From positions 4,960,418-5,024,417 of the forward strand of contig JALJCS010000028.1 in the NCBI GenBank assembly GCA_023055355.1: a DNA stretch of 64,000 bases, read 5' to 3'. The DNA comes from Agelaius tricolor (Eukaryota > Chordata > Aves > Passeriformes > Icteridae). The notes beneath the pieces are model-generated. The model was not told where the DNA came from, made no database searches, and saw only the letters and a list, made by a program, of their open reading frames with translations. Shown here piece by piece: positions 48,522 through 59,945 of the stretch. Position numbers and translations under genes: made by a program. Positions within the stretch are counted from its first letter, which is position 1, and each line of letters opens with the position of its first letter.

Positions 48522-48731
48522 CCATGGAGCCACCCCTAGCTCCACAAATACCCCATGGAGCCACCCCTAGCTCCACAAATACCCAAATATCCCATGGAGC
48601 CACCCCTAGTTCCCCAAATACCCAAATACCCCATGGAGCCACCCCTAGCTCCACAAATACCCAAATATCCCATGGAGCCACCCCTAGCTCCACAAATACC
48701 CCATGGAACCACCCCTAGCTCCCCAAATACC
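48522..48731. repeat. Minisatellite, 6 units of 31 or 39 bp
   Basis: Units start CCATGGAGCCACCCCTAG at 48522, 48553, 48592, 48631, 48670 and 48701 (the last reads CCATGGAACC). Long and short units differ by an 8-bp ACCCAAAT-type block. Confidence 0.95.
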
Positions 48732-50921
48732 CTCACACAGGGAATTGCCTCCTGCCCATGTCTTTCCCCGGGGATTTGGTGATTTTCCCTTCTTGGTTGT
48801 CCAATCCTCCAAACTGATGTAACTGAGACCCAGGGCAGGCTGGGTGTCTGTGTGTTCAGCCAGGTGTGCTGCTGGATTATTTGTAAAGAACTGGCCCTAT
48901 ATAAATTTAGTTGTAATCTGAAGTTGTTTATTTGCTCCCTTCTACCTGTATTTTGCAATTTGTTACTATTTTAACTAAGCCTTGTTAAAGAAAATGGCTC
49001 TAATTTGCTTTTGTCTCTCAGATGTGACAAGAGCAATGCACACGTTTGTCCCTGGCTATTTTTTCTCTGTGGCTGAGACTCACCAGTCAGATAAACTATG
49101 AAAATTTTTAAAAACCTTAAAACCTGAGGACTGGCACATGTCTGACATGGACTTGTGTGAGAGCTCCAGGTTTTCTCACATTTGAGAAAACTGGCACAAG
49201 AACTCACAGATCTGGAAGAAACGTCCATGCATGTTGACTGCACAAATGAATTTAATTGTTTGCACAGGATCTGTTTTGCTGCTTCACACTGTAACAACAC
49301 TGATCTGATTATTTTTCTTTGCTTTAACCAGCAAAATGTCTCTCATTGGTGTTTGCATAATTAATGCTATAGGATTGGGCTGTGATCCAGCACCATGCCA
49401 GGAATCGCTGTGCTCTCCAATCTGCTGCAAAACAGCATTTTCTAGCACATTATTTTTATTCTAATGCTGTAATATGGAAAGCCCTGCAGTGCCCTGGCTA
49501 ATGTGGCTTCTTCTGTCTCTGCATCACAGTAGTTGGCTCTTCCCTGACCTGGGAGAGCTACAAATCCCATTAGTTTAAAAGCAGCATCATCCTGAATGTG
49601 TTCCTGCTTGTGAACTCCAAGCTGCATTTGTCTGTTAGATGGATCTACACAGTCTGGCTGTAATTGGGGTGGTTTAAAACCTGCTGGAGCAGCAAAGCAC
49701 TGCGAGGGGGGATGTCAGAAGGACTTGCCCAAGCTTTGTGTAGCAGGTTTTGGGATGCAGCTTCCCATTTTGACAGAGGGTATTTGCAGGAATACCCATA
49801 AGGGCTGAAGCTGTCCTGTCAGGGGTCACATTTGCTGTGTGTGGGATGGACTGGTTTAACTGGAAAAAACCTGGGAGATCCCTTAATTGCTTCTCTGAAT
49901 GATTCACAGACTGTTGACCAAAAGGAAAATATTTTTTTTTTTTTGTTTTCAAGAGAAGGGAGTATTAATAATGATAGCACAACCTTCTGGTTACTGTGTG
50001 GTGACAGAGCAAGCAGGAAACACGAGGGATGAAATTAAATAATGCAATCCCAATAATGAAGCAGTATAATCAATAATGCAATCAAACAGATGATTATACC
50101 CTAATAATGAGCACACCCCCTCCTTCCCAGTGAATCCTGCAGCTTGGCTACCTGTGCTTCTCACCAGGCACACAGCCCTTTGTGCCAGGTGGATTGAGGA
50201 GAACTTTCCATACCCCCCTTCCATTTAATTTTTGCTCTCCAGCTTCCCCTTGCACACTCCAACCCCCAAAGCCCTTCCCTTCAATATGATGCTCGACCAA
50301 ATGTGCATTATCTGGTAGGATGATGCATCAAAAATACTTTTGACCCTTCCTCCCTGCTTTGGTACCATCTGGCAGAGAGGTCTTGGGCCAGCTCCTTTAC
50401 CCCTCAGTCCTTTTTCCACCTGTAAAGCACAAAGATTGCTGTTCTTGCCTTGTGGGTGTTTGCCTTGGGATGAGAAGGGTGGTAATTGATACAGATCTCT
50501 CTTTACTGCTCTAAGGCAATAGTGGCAAAAAATCATGGCTTAAATGACTTAACACACCTGGCCCAATGTCAGTGAACATCCAGCTGTGCCAGGTGTGAAG
50601 GAGAGTTCTGGCCTGCCCCAAACCCTTTGTTTTCTCTCTTTCACTTCCAAAAATGTCTTGCAGGGGTGGGGGGGAAGGAAGGTGGGCAAGGTTGTGCTGA
50701 ACAACTCCTGGTAAATTTGGGAAGTCTCCTCTTTATCTGGCAGCTGCACTGCTTTGCTGATAAGCCCTGCAGCCAGCTCCATTTGACAGGATAAACCAGG
50801 GCAAGCAGCAAACTTTATCTCCTTGAGGCAAATGGAAATGATGTCTTCCTGCAGATCTGCCTGTGCAGATCCCACTGGCTGCTGCCAGCAGCAAAGTTTG
50901 CTCCCAGGGGCTGCCCTGTGC
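48732..50921. other. Unique sequence, nothing recognised
   Basis: No mobile element or supported exon. Short homopolymer runs only. Confidence 0.4.
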
Positions 50922-51506
50922 AAACCCAGAGCATTGGGAATATTTCTGTGTCTGCTCTGGGCTGCCCTGACCCCCAGGGCAGCACTGACTCTGACCCTCA
51001 GTCATGGAGAAAGTTTCCTAAACTCCAGAATGGACTGGAACCCACAAAAGTGTGAAACAGATTCTAGAGAGCAGTGTAGGTGTGACACTGGGTGAGAAAT
51101 TGAGGTTTTGGGGTTTTTAGTGTGTTGTGGATGGCAGCAAGATGGAGGGCACAGGGTGTTGTCCTGGGCTTCTTCTTCATGCTTCTTCTTCCTCCTTCTC
51201 CATGGGTTTGGGTGGCATTTTGTAATTGGGCAGAAAAGTCTGCATTGCAGCTCTGTGGGATCAGTTATTGGGTTAAAAGGGGAAATAATCCAGGTGTCAG
51301 CTCTTAATTGGACAGTTTAGTCTGAAAAGCCCTTGTACCAAGAGATTGTGGCCATTTTGTGCCTTCTCATGAAAAGCTGCAGAACTCCCAGCAGTGAGAC
51401 TGTTTTACTGATAAGAAATGATAAACACCTGAGTGTGAACATGAACTCCTGTCTCAGTGCCCTCAATGCAGACCCAGAGGAACTGATACTGCCCCTTCCA
51501 GTCCCA
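50922..51506. mobile_element. LTR K copy 3, near full length (ERVL-like)
   Basis: It is homologous to 18421-19013 across its whole length and in the same orientation, starting TGCCCTGTGCAAACC and ending near TTCCAGTCCCA. No internal retroviral sequence adjoins it. Confidence 0.85.
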
Positions 51507-54134
51507 AAGGCTTCAGGCTGGAGATGCAGGTGGGGTGCACCTCAGTGTCCCAAATTCCCATGAGCTACAGGTACTGCAGGCTGCTGTTACCACCCTGTTA
51601 CCCCGTGGGCAGCATTTCCCAGGGAGTTCTTGCATGAGCAGGACACAGCAATAGATTGCTCCATTTGAGGTCCATTTCCATAGCTGTGATGAGAAAAGAG
51701 ATCATGTGTGAAATGACCATCCAAACAGGACTTCTGAAATAAAGGAAGAAAGAGGCAGAGGGTGGGCAGTGGAGTTTTATTGCTGGGAATCTGATGGGGT
51801 TTGTAAATCCAGGAGAAAAGGAGGAAGAGATTAAGCAAGAACTCTAGAGGGACTTTTGGAAAAAAAAAAACCCAACCTCAAAAAACTTCCTCAAAATCCT
51901 CAAAACCCCAGAGTGTGTTTGTTTTAAGACCATCAGCAGAGTGCAGCTGGTGGTGTTACCCCCAGGCCATGCCCCAACCCAGGAGAAGAGCAGAGAGCAG
52001 CAGCATTAGTGCTAAAAGCCCCTACAGGTGGTCCAGCAACACCTGCAGAAAGGCACATAAAAGCAAAGTGCACTTCTGGGTAATTTTCTGAGCTAAAAAT
52101 ATGGGTTCAATAGAGATAAACTTTCAAATATCATTGTCAATCCCCTCAGCACAAGGGCAAGTGTGACTGGGAGGTTTGTGCTGGAGGCAGGGGAGTTGTG
52201 AGCACAGTCTGGCAAGAAATGGGGGATTTCTACTTGAGCAGATACTGCCTATAACTGGGGATAACTTCTGAGTGGAAAACACATTAAAAGCATTGTTTCC
52301 ACTACAGTGCCATGATGAAAGTTGTTCCACTTGAGGCTCTTGGTCTTTTTGGTGCCAATACTGATGGGGTCACTCAATTCACAGCCTCCAGTGATGGCTT
52401 TGGCTCCCATCAGAGCTGGCTGCAGGTTTCTGTTCATGGTTTCCAGGGATCCCACCATGTATCTCCCATTTCCTCTCTTCCATCATTTCATTGCTCAAGC
52501 AACTCCTATCCTTGTCTCCTCCAGAGTAGTTACAGAGTTTTACCAAAGAAAATCAATTTGATTTAGCACACCAACAGTTAATTTTAAAAGGCATAATTCA
52601 GCAAAGAAACTTAAACTCTAAATCAGACAAACTAAATAAGAATGGGATCTCTTCTGCAAATTTATAGGTGGCAAACTGAAATGTCAGGGGGTCATATATT
52701 CATCTGTCAATGTGTAATGCAATTAGACAAGATAATTGGGCAAACTAAGTTTTTACAGAGATCTGGAAAATGTATTCACTTTCTTTCACTAGCTTTGATA
52801 GCAGTGCAGAGCCATTGGGGGTCGGTGTAAGGTGCAAAACTGAGTCTGGATTTAGGATTAAGGTGGGGAATATTCCAATGGGGAGCATACACCCAGTCTG
52901 CCTTCTCAATGTCTCAGGCACAGCTTACAGGAGGAACAGTTTGCTGTGCTCCCTTGTGTTGATTGAGGAGGGCTCAGTAATGGAAATGGCAAGGGCAGAT
53001 GTAAATATGAAACCAGTAATATGTCTTAATTTAATCAACACTTGACAAAAATCCCAAGGAAGTAAATAATCTGTTCACTTAGCAGATTTTACTGGGGTAT
53101 CTCTGAATCTTTTGTGGCAACGAAGCCCCAGGCTGGAGAGTAAACAGCAAAAATGATCAGAATTAGAAATACTGAGCTCTGCCTCTATTTTTGGTTTTTG
53201 GTTTTGTTTTTTTTTTTTTTTTCCCTAAGAAGGGCTATGAAAGACATCTGGACTCAAACAGGATCATAAGCAACAAGGAGCCACAGAGAGAGAGTGGGGC
53301 AAGGAGTGCATCCCTCCTCATGTTTAACTGCCCATCCATTTTTACTCCTTGTGCATGTTTATGTGTTTATATCTGCCCTGCTATCACTTTAATAGCTGGC
53401 ATATTTTAGGCATCAAGTCTGGAATAGCCTCAAGAAAAAGCAAAAGTAAACTCTAAGAGGCAGGTTTAGAATTACTCCTGAATTAAAAAGCAGGCTTCAA
53501 TATTTAATGATGAGGTACTAAATGATGTCCTGACAATTTTATTAAACTAAAGTGAGGCAGCACATTTGATTTAGGCCATCTAAGCTTTCTATTCCCCCTG
53601 CCTAGGAAGGCTCGTGGTAGTAATCAACTCCCTATATTCAGAGGAAATTGTTTCTTTATGGTTTAAAGTGTGAAGACTCTTCTAGATAACCATATATTGC
53701 ATCCAGCAGGACCCTCTTTTAGCCCACTCAGCATCAGGAGAAAGGAGCAAATAGGGACAAAATTAAGGGAGAAATTGCAGAGCAATGGCTTCGAACTGAT
53801 GCAGGCCCTAATTCAGCAGAGCACTCAGGCACACATAGAACTTGTAATCTCTGTCAGTTTTGATGAGGGGCTTGTGAATCCAAAAGCTTTTCTACCTTTT
53901 TCTCAGATCCATCAGCAGTTCTAATGAAATCAGGCTAAAACTTTTGGGTTTTATGTTCTCTGGATGTGTATTGCTGCTGCCTTGCACCATTCAACCTGGC
54001 CATGGATGGGTATTGATGGATGTTGATGCCTGCAGCACAGGCTCCTCTCAGCCCTGATTTGCAGCCCCAGGACTAGGATTGCCTGGGAGCCTTTAAACAC
54101 AGTATTTTTATATCAGAACTGCAGGTATGGAGTT
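51507..54134. other. Unique sequence, nothing recognised
   Basis: No mobile element or supported exon. A poly-T run lies at 53205. Confidence 0.4.
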
Positions 54135-54140
54135 ATTTCC

Positions 54141-54613
54141 TGGGGTGTTTGTGAGGGTGCCCAGGACGAGGTGAGAGATGAGAATCTGAGAATCTGACTC
54201 CAACTTCTCAGAAGGCTGATATATTATTATATTATATCATATCATATCATATCATATCATATCATATCATATCATATCATATTTATTATATTAATTTTGA
54301 ATGCTATACTAAAACTATACTAAAGAAAGAGAAATTATACATCAGAAGACTTATCAAGAATAATAATGAAAGTTCGTGACTGACTCCTCAGAGTCTGACA
54401 CAGCTGGCTGTGATTGGTCATTAATTGAAAACAATTCACATGGAACCAATCAAACATTCCCTGTTGGTAAACAATGGCCAAGCCACATTCCAAAGCAGCA
54501 AACACAGGAGCAGCAATCAGATCATTATTGGTTTCATTACTCCCTGAGGCTTCTCAGCTTCCCAGGAGAAAATCCTGGGCAAAGAGGATTTTTCAGAAAA
54601 TATCATGGTGACA
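54141..54613 (-). mobile_element. Solo LTR H (ERV, subfamily 1)
   Basis: The element runs from TGGGGTGTTTGTGAGG to CATGGTGACA and is flanked by the exact 6-bp duplication ATTTCC (54135-54140 and 54614-54619). It contains the subfamily-1 features TGTGATTGGTCATTAATT and CACATGGAACCAATCAAA. An ATATC pentamer array occupies the R region. Confidence 0.93.
54233..54283. repeat. Pentanucleotide microsatellite (ATATC)n in LTR H
   Basis: About ten units of ATATC sit at the same LTR position as the arrays in LTRs A, C and I, but with a different unit sequence. Confidence 0.92.
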
Positions 54614-55919
54614 ATTTCCCACAGCCACGAGCCCCTGAGCTGATCAAACAACAGGGTGTAGCATTGGTGGCAGGTTCATTACTGCAATTTAAGCTCCACA
54701 CAGAAACAGCCACCAGTGAGGGGAAGGATGATCTGTTTGTATGAGCCTGAATTCCCCCAAGATTTAGCATTTAAGGCAATTACTGTGCTATTCCTTCATG
54801 CCTCGTATACAGGAAGTTCTTGGGCAATTACCAAGTTCAGGGGGGAAAACACACAGATAGAAATGTGGATTTTTAAGCTGGGTTAGAGTCCTCCCCAGGA
54901 AAGGCCATGGCTTGAGCAGAGCTCCCAGGGCACATTAGGAAAGTTAAAAAGGATTTGTGTTCTGGGACCCATCCCAGGTTTGTCAGTCAGGTGATCTCCA
55001 GCACCACTGACAATGGAAATGTTCATCAGACAGATATCATCAGTGCTTGCTCATTTCTCCCTGAGGATGCAGGAATTTTTGGAAATCACCACTTTAGCAA
55101 AGCTCTCCAGTAGGAATGGTTGGCTGATGCACAGTGCTGTGAAACCTAGAATTTGAGCATGCAAGGTTAATAAACAGCAGCAAGTCACCATAACTCACAA
55201 ATTAAAGGCCCCAATTTTCACAGTCGGGCTGCGAGATCTAATTAAGGCTGGTGGTGCAATTCAGTGTTTGGAGAGTAACTGCCTTGTTTAATTTATCCAC
55301 AGATTTTGCTGCCTTCATTTTTTTTTTAAGTAGCAAAGGCAGACAAAGCAAGACAGAGCCCTTTCCCCCAGGACTGTGTCCATCTGCAGCAGAAAGCTTC
55401 AGCTCCTCTGTGCTTTGCAGTCTATTATTACTTCTCACCGGTTATTTTCTGGGTAATAGAGGAAGCTGCTGGGTTTATTTTATCTCCTTTATCACTTTAA
55501 ACAATGTCAAAGACAGCTAATGCCCACAATGGATGGTTTGCTATTAGAAATATGAATATTATTCAGTATAATTGGTGCATCACTGCTCTCTCAGTGCCGT
55601 GTGCCTCGGGCTGGATCCTCTGATGGATCTGCAGGCCATTGTGTTCTATCAGACAGAAGGACTGAACAACCCTAAAGTCACCCTTGGTTTCCAAATAAAT
55701 GAGCAGCTAATCACAGAGCCCACAGGGGGTGAGGCTTTTGGGTATTCCCACTCAGCCAGGTTACTGGGATATCCCTGGTACACCATGGGCATAGAAAAAC
55801 AACAAAAAAAGGGAATTATTAAGGCAAATTCATGTTTGACGCTTCCACTCTGGGAAACTAAACCTCTGCATCGTGGCAGTTTTGAGTTCCAGGATCCATT
55901 GGACTGGAACATGCCAAGA

Positions 55920-56135
55920 AATGTTCTTCCCTGGGAAGGATTCTCCCCTGGCAGGGTGGGCAGGCCCTGGCACAGGTGCCCAGAGCAGCTGGGGCTGCTG
56001 CATCCCTGGCAGTGCCCAAGGCCAGGCTGGATGGGGCTTGGAGCCACCTGGGACAGTGGAAGGGGTCCCTGCCCATGGCAGGGGTTAAGAACAAGAGGAG
56101 CTTTAAGGTCTATTCCAACCCAGACCATTCCATGA
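55920..56135 (+). mobile_element. CR1 fragment, 3' part
   Basis: GGCCCTGGCACAGGTGCCCA, then CAAGGCCAGGCTGGATGGGG and CCAACCCAGACCATTCCATG are sense CR1 to the 3' end. The 187-codon open frame running into it is not a gene. Confidence 0.9.
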
Positions 56136-56239
56136 TTAAATTATTTTATTGAATTATATCCACAACAAACCATTTTTCAGCCTTCAGGTAATCAAATACC
56201 AGCTGTTAAGTAAAAACAGAGTATCTTGAGTGTGGCCTT

Positions 56240-56800
56240 AATTTATATGTAACTATTTGATTTTAATTGGTAGGGAACAGGTTCCCACAGAGGGATTAGG
56301 GTTTGGCAGCCCCTTTTTCTGATATTCAATGCTGTGCTCTGCTGTGGTGCTGGATTTCTTCTGCACTGGGGGCAGGGACAAGGAACAGGGAGAGGTCTTA
56401 TGGATATTTTCCAAAGATGCTCATTCCCAGGAGGGTCAGGGACAAAAAGACACTGAATTAAAAACATACACAAACTCATAAACAGGGGAGGATACAATCT
56501 TTAACCAAGTGGGAGAAACTGGGGGTGGAACACAGGGTGGGAAATACAATGTTTAAACCAATAGGGGATTACAGGGGAGGAGAACAACTTAAACCAATGG
56601 GGCCTCAAAGGATACAAAATTGATAGGGAAGCTTCTAGAAAAGGGGCAGGCTTGGGGAGGGATTGACATTCAGTAGGAGGAGGAACAGGGAACAAAAGGG
56701 CAGGTCTGTGGGGAGATGGACAGCTAGGGGAAAACCAACAGTGCAGGGGGAAAGGACAATTTATAGGACCAAATTCCAATCAAAAACACACACAGCAACA
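56240..56800 (-). mobile_element. Possible LTR or ERV-derived fragment
   Basis: The purine-rich plus strand has repeated AAACCAAT-type motifs (TTTAAACCAATAGGGGATTA and ACTTAAACCAATGGGGC) and AAGCTTCTAGAAAAGGGG. This composition resembles songbird ERV LTRs. Boundaries, orientation and family are uncertain. Confidence 0.35.
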
Positions 56801-56942
56801 GTGCTCAACCTGCCTTGTTCACAGACCCCTCTGGTACTCTGGTATCTGCTGTGCTGGAGCCACAGAGAGCCCTGCAAGGCCAGCCAAGGCCACATTGGGC
56901 AGAAAAGCTGTGTCACATTGTGGCTCATCCAAAGAACCAAAG

Positions 56943-57330
56943 TGTGAGTGATGAGAGTCACTGTGAGCTCTGCTCAGGGAGCAGCTGTAGGTCCATTTCT
57001 CTTCACAGAGAAAAGCAAGGCACAATTCTTCCCAAGAATATTCTTATCTCGTTTGCTGTGCCTGTGTTTGTGCCAAAGCAGAATGCAATGTGGGGATTGT
57101 TCACCCACAGTGGTGGGGTTTTGTTTCCTTGGCCTGTCAGGGCCAGGTGTGTGTGTGTGTGTCAGGACTGTCAGGTGAGAGTCACAAAATTCTGTGCAGT
57201 GCTTGGCAGATTCAGTTTAAATGTAATGTAATATAATATAGAACAATATAGTGCAATGCAGTAATTAATTATCCTTCTGATACCAATGGACTCCTCCTCA
57301 TTGAATTCCCCCCTGCCATGGGGGTTGCCT
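56943..57330 (+). mobile_element. Divergent LTR related to subfamily 2
   Basis: It keeps the order of the LTR A-I superfamily in diverged form: AGAGAAAAGCAAGGCACAAT, GATTGTTCACCCACAG, CCTTGGCCTGTCAGGGCCAG, an AATATAATATAG stretch and a U5-like CCTTCTGATACCAATGGACT. Ends are approximate. A short (GT)n sits at 57150. Confidence 0.6.
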
Positions 57331-59450
57331 GGGAACTCAATGAGCGTCTGCTCTGCCCACCCAGGCCTGGCAGCTCCTGCTGGGGGCACAGTCCCTCCTC
57401 TCCTGCTTTCCTCAGCCTCTTTTGTTAAAAACCCCAGTTTTAAGTGGTTTCCTGCTTCGTTGCTTTCCTGGTTTGGCTCAGCATCTGCTGCAGGGATTCC
57501 TCAGTGGGGTTTGTGTTTGATGGGGACCCTCGGGCCCTCGTCGTTGCTGAAGGAACTAAACAGCTTACATCAGGTTTTTGAGCACCCACTGCTCCAGATG
57601 AAATCAGTGGGGAGCTGCATCCACTTCAAGTTTCAGAGCCCATTTAGCTTTGATTTGCATCTGGTATCTAGGGCAAGCTCTGGGACGTGTATTTCATCCA
57701 GTCTCACCAATGTCTGTGATTTTATCAAGAAGTCTCAGGGTATTTGGTGTGTTTTTTCCTTAACATCCCAGCTTTAACCATCAATTGATCACATCAGAAG
57801 TGAGTCACTCAGTTAAAAATAAAAGCTTGTGTCCCCTGAAACATTGAGAAACAGTCAGGAAAACATAAAAGCTGTAAGAAAAAGGAAGGGAAAGTGCAAG
57901 AACCCAGAATTTTCTATTGTGGACATCTTGTAAGGAGTCCCTTGGCCAAAAACCAGGCTTTTGGGACATCTGGGTTTGGGAAACCTGCAGGAGAGCAGAC
58001 GATGTGAGCTGCTGGAGGGGTTTCTGGGTGTTTCCATCTGATTTGGAAAGGAAGGCTGCTCAACCCTACCTTGTTTTATCCCAGGTGAACAATAAAAATA
58101 TTGAGTTTATAAAAGGTAAATGATGTTGTGTGAAAGCAGGGACAAAGTGGTGGAGTGATGCCATTGACACAGTGCAGAGCAAATATGGGAAGAGCTCTCC
58201 TGGTCCATCTGGGTGATGTCCCTGGGTGCTCCTATATTTGTGGGAATTCTGTACCATTCCCTGGAGAAAAAGCCTTAAAATGGGAAAACATGGAACATAT
58301 GAATGAGCCCAAGCATTTTTCACTCCAGTTGTGGAGCAGCTGCTCTGGGGTGGGACTTGCAGGGAAGGCACACAGGACAGGTGGGGGGGGAACATTCCTT
58401 CAGCATCTTTTCCCATTGGAGGGGATAACAGAGCAGAGGGCTCCAAGGGCTTGGAGCAGGAGCCAGGGCTGGGCTGGGCACCCCAGGCAGATCCCATCCC
58501 ATCCCAATGAGTCACTGGAGCAGAATGTTGCTCATTTTCCACATATGCAAAGCTGGAATTCGTCCCCATCCCCATCAATATTCCATCAGGCTGCTGCATC
58601 CACAGCTCCCCCTGTGCTGTTTGGGAAAGCCAGGCACCTGATAAATGCTTGACCTAAGCTGCCATTCCCATTTTTTACATCTTTTCCTTGCTCTCTCTGC
58701 ACAGCCAACACCATTTGTCACATCCCAGGTGAGGGGAAGGAGAGAGGCAGCTCCTGCTCTGTGGCTCTCCCATCCCTGTTCCCTTCCCATGCAAGAAGGA
58801 AAATTCCCTTTAAAAACACAGGGCCAGGGAGCTTTCCTGCATGGACACTGCCCTTTTCTGCACAGCCAGGACTGCTGCCTGGGCAGCTGGTTCTAATTAC
58901 AGCAGTGTAATTGCAGAGCTGGGCTTGGCCAGCTCTGGGCTCCCAGTGCCAGAGGGAACACTTGGGAATATTCCTGTTCCCTCTCTCCCTGCCCCAGCAT
59001 TCCCCAGGCTCCACAAATTCTGACTTTCACACACCATGGGGGGAACAGTCATTGTTATCTCAGGACTGTGAGCCAAGGAGAGAAACAAGATGACAAAAGA
59101 GGAGCTGGTTTTGTTGGGGCTTTTTGTTTCCTCTCCCCAGCTCCATCATTCTTGCATTCCCAGCTCTGTCTGCAATTCCAGCCTGTTTCAGGATCTCTTG
59201 CCAGCCACGGATGCCCTGTGGGATTTCCCTTTCTTCTCCATTGTCTTTGCCTTCTTTCCTGCAGATAATGGGGAATACAGCATCTTGCAGCACAGTTATT
59301 CCTGGGAAAACACTGTGCTGGGTGGCTGTGCTGCCTGACAAGGGGTGGGATGGCACAGGAGAAATGTCTGGGCTACAATTGGTGGGTTTGGTGCAATAAA
59401 AACCTGGTCCTTGCTGTTGGGGTTCCACTGGCTCCTCCTCAGAGAAACAT
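57331..59450. other. GC-richer unique sequence, nothing recognised
   Basis: Several overlapping short open frames occur on both strands at 58.1-59.4 kb, but none shows a domain, a consistent frame or splice signals. Confidence 0.4.
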
Positions 59451-59456
59451 CACAAA

Positions 59457-59939
59457 TGTTGAGTTTGTGAGGGTCCCCAGGACGAGGTGAGAGCTGAGAA
59501 TTTTGATTCTATGTTCTTAGAATCAAATTCTTAGGTTGATATATTATATTATATTATATTATATTATATTATATTATATTATATTATATTATATTATATT
59601 ATATTATATTATATTATATATTATATTATCTATAGTAAGGAAAGAGAAAGAATACATCAGAAGGTTTAACAAGAATCATAATAAAAACTCGTGATTGACT
59701 CCTCAGAGTCCGACACAGCTGATGGTGATTGGTCATTAAGTTAACACAATTCACATGAAACCAATCAAACATGCACCTGTTGGTGACCAGTTTCTAGACC
59801 ACATTCTAAAGCCAAACACAGGAGAAGCAAATCAGATCATTATTATTTACATTTTTCTATGAGGCTTCTCAACTTCCCAGGAGAGGAAATCCTGGTGAAG
59901 GGATTTTTCCAGAAAATATGACAGTGACACACAGACACC
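59457..59939 (-). mobile_element. Solo LTR I (ERV, subfamily 1)
   Basis: The element runs from TGTTGAGTTTGTGAGGG to ATGACAGTGACA. It is flanked by CACAAA (59451-59456) and CACAGA (59940-59945), a 6-bp duplication with one mismatch. A small local duplication (TTCTTAGAATCAAATTCTTAG) lies near the U5 end. Confidence 0.9.
59537..59630. repeat. Pentanucleotide microsatellite (ATATT)n in LTR I
   Basis: About 18 units of TATAT/ATATT occupy the R-region position of the LTR. Confidence 0.93.
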
Positions 59940-59945
59940 ACAGCA

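Noticed and set aside
55572..56135. 187-codon open frame on the plus strand
   Set aside because: Its second half is CR1 3' sequence; the first half has no recognisable domain.
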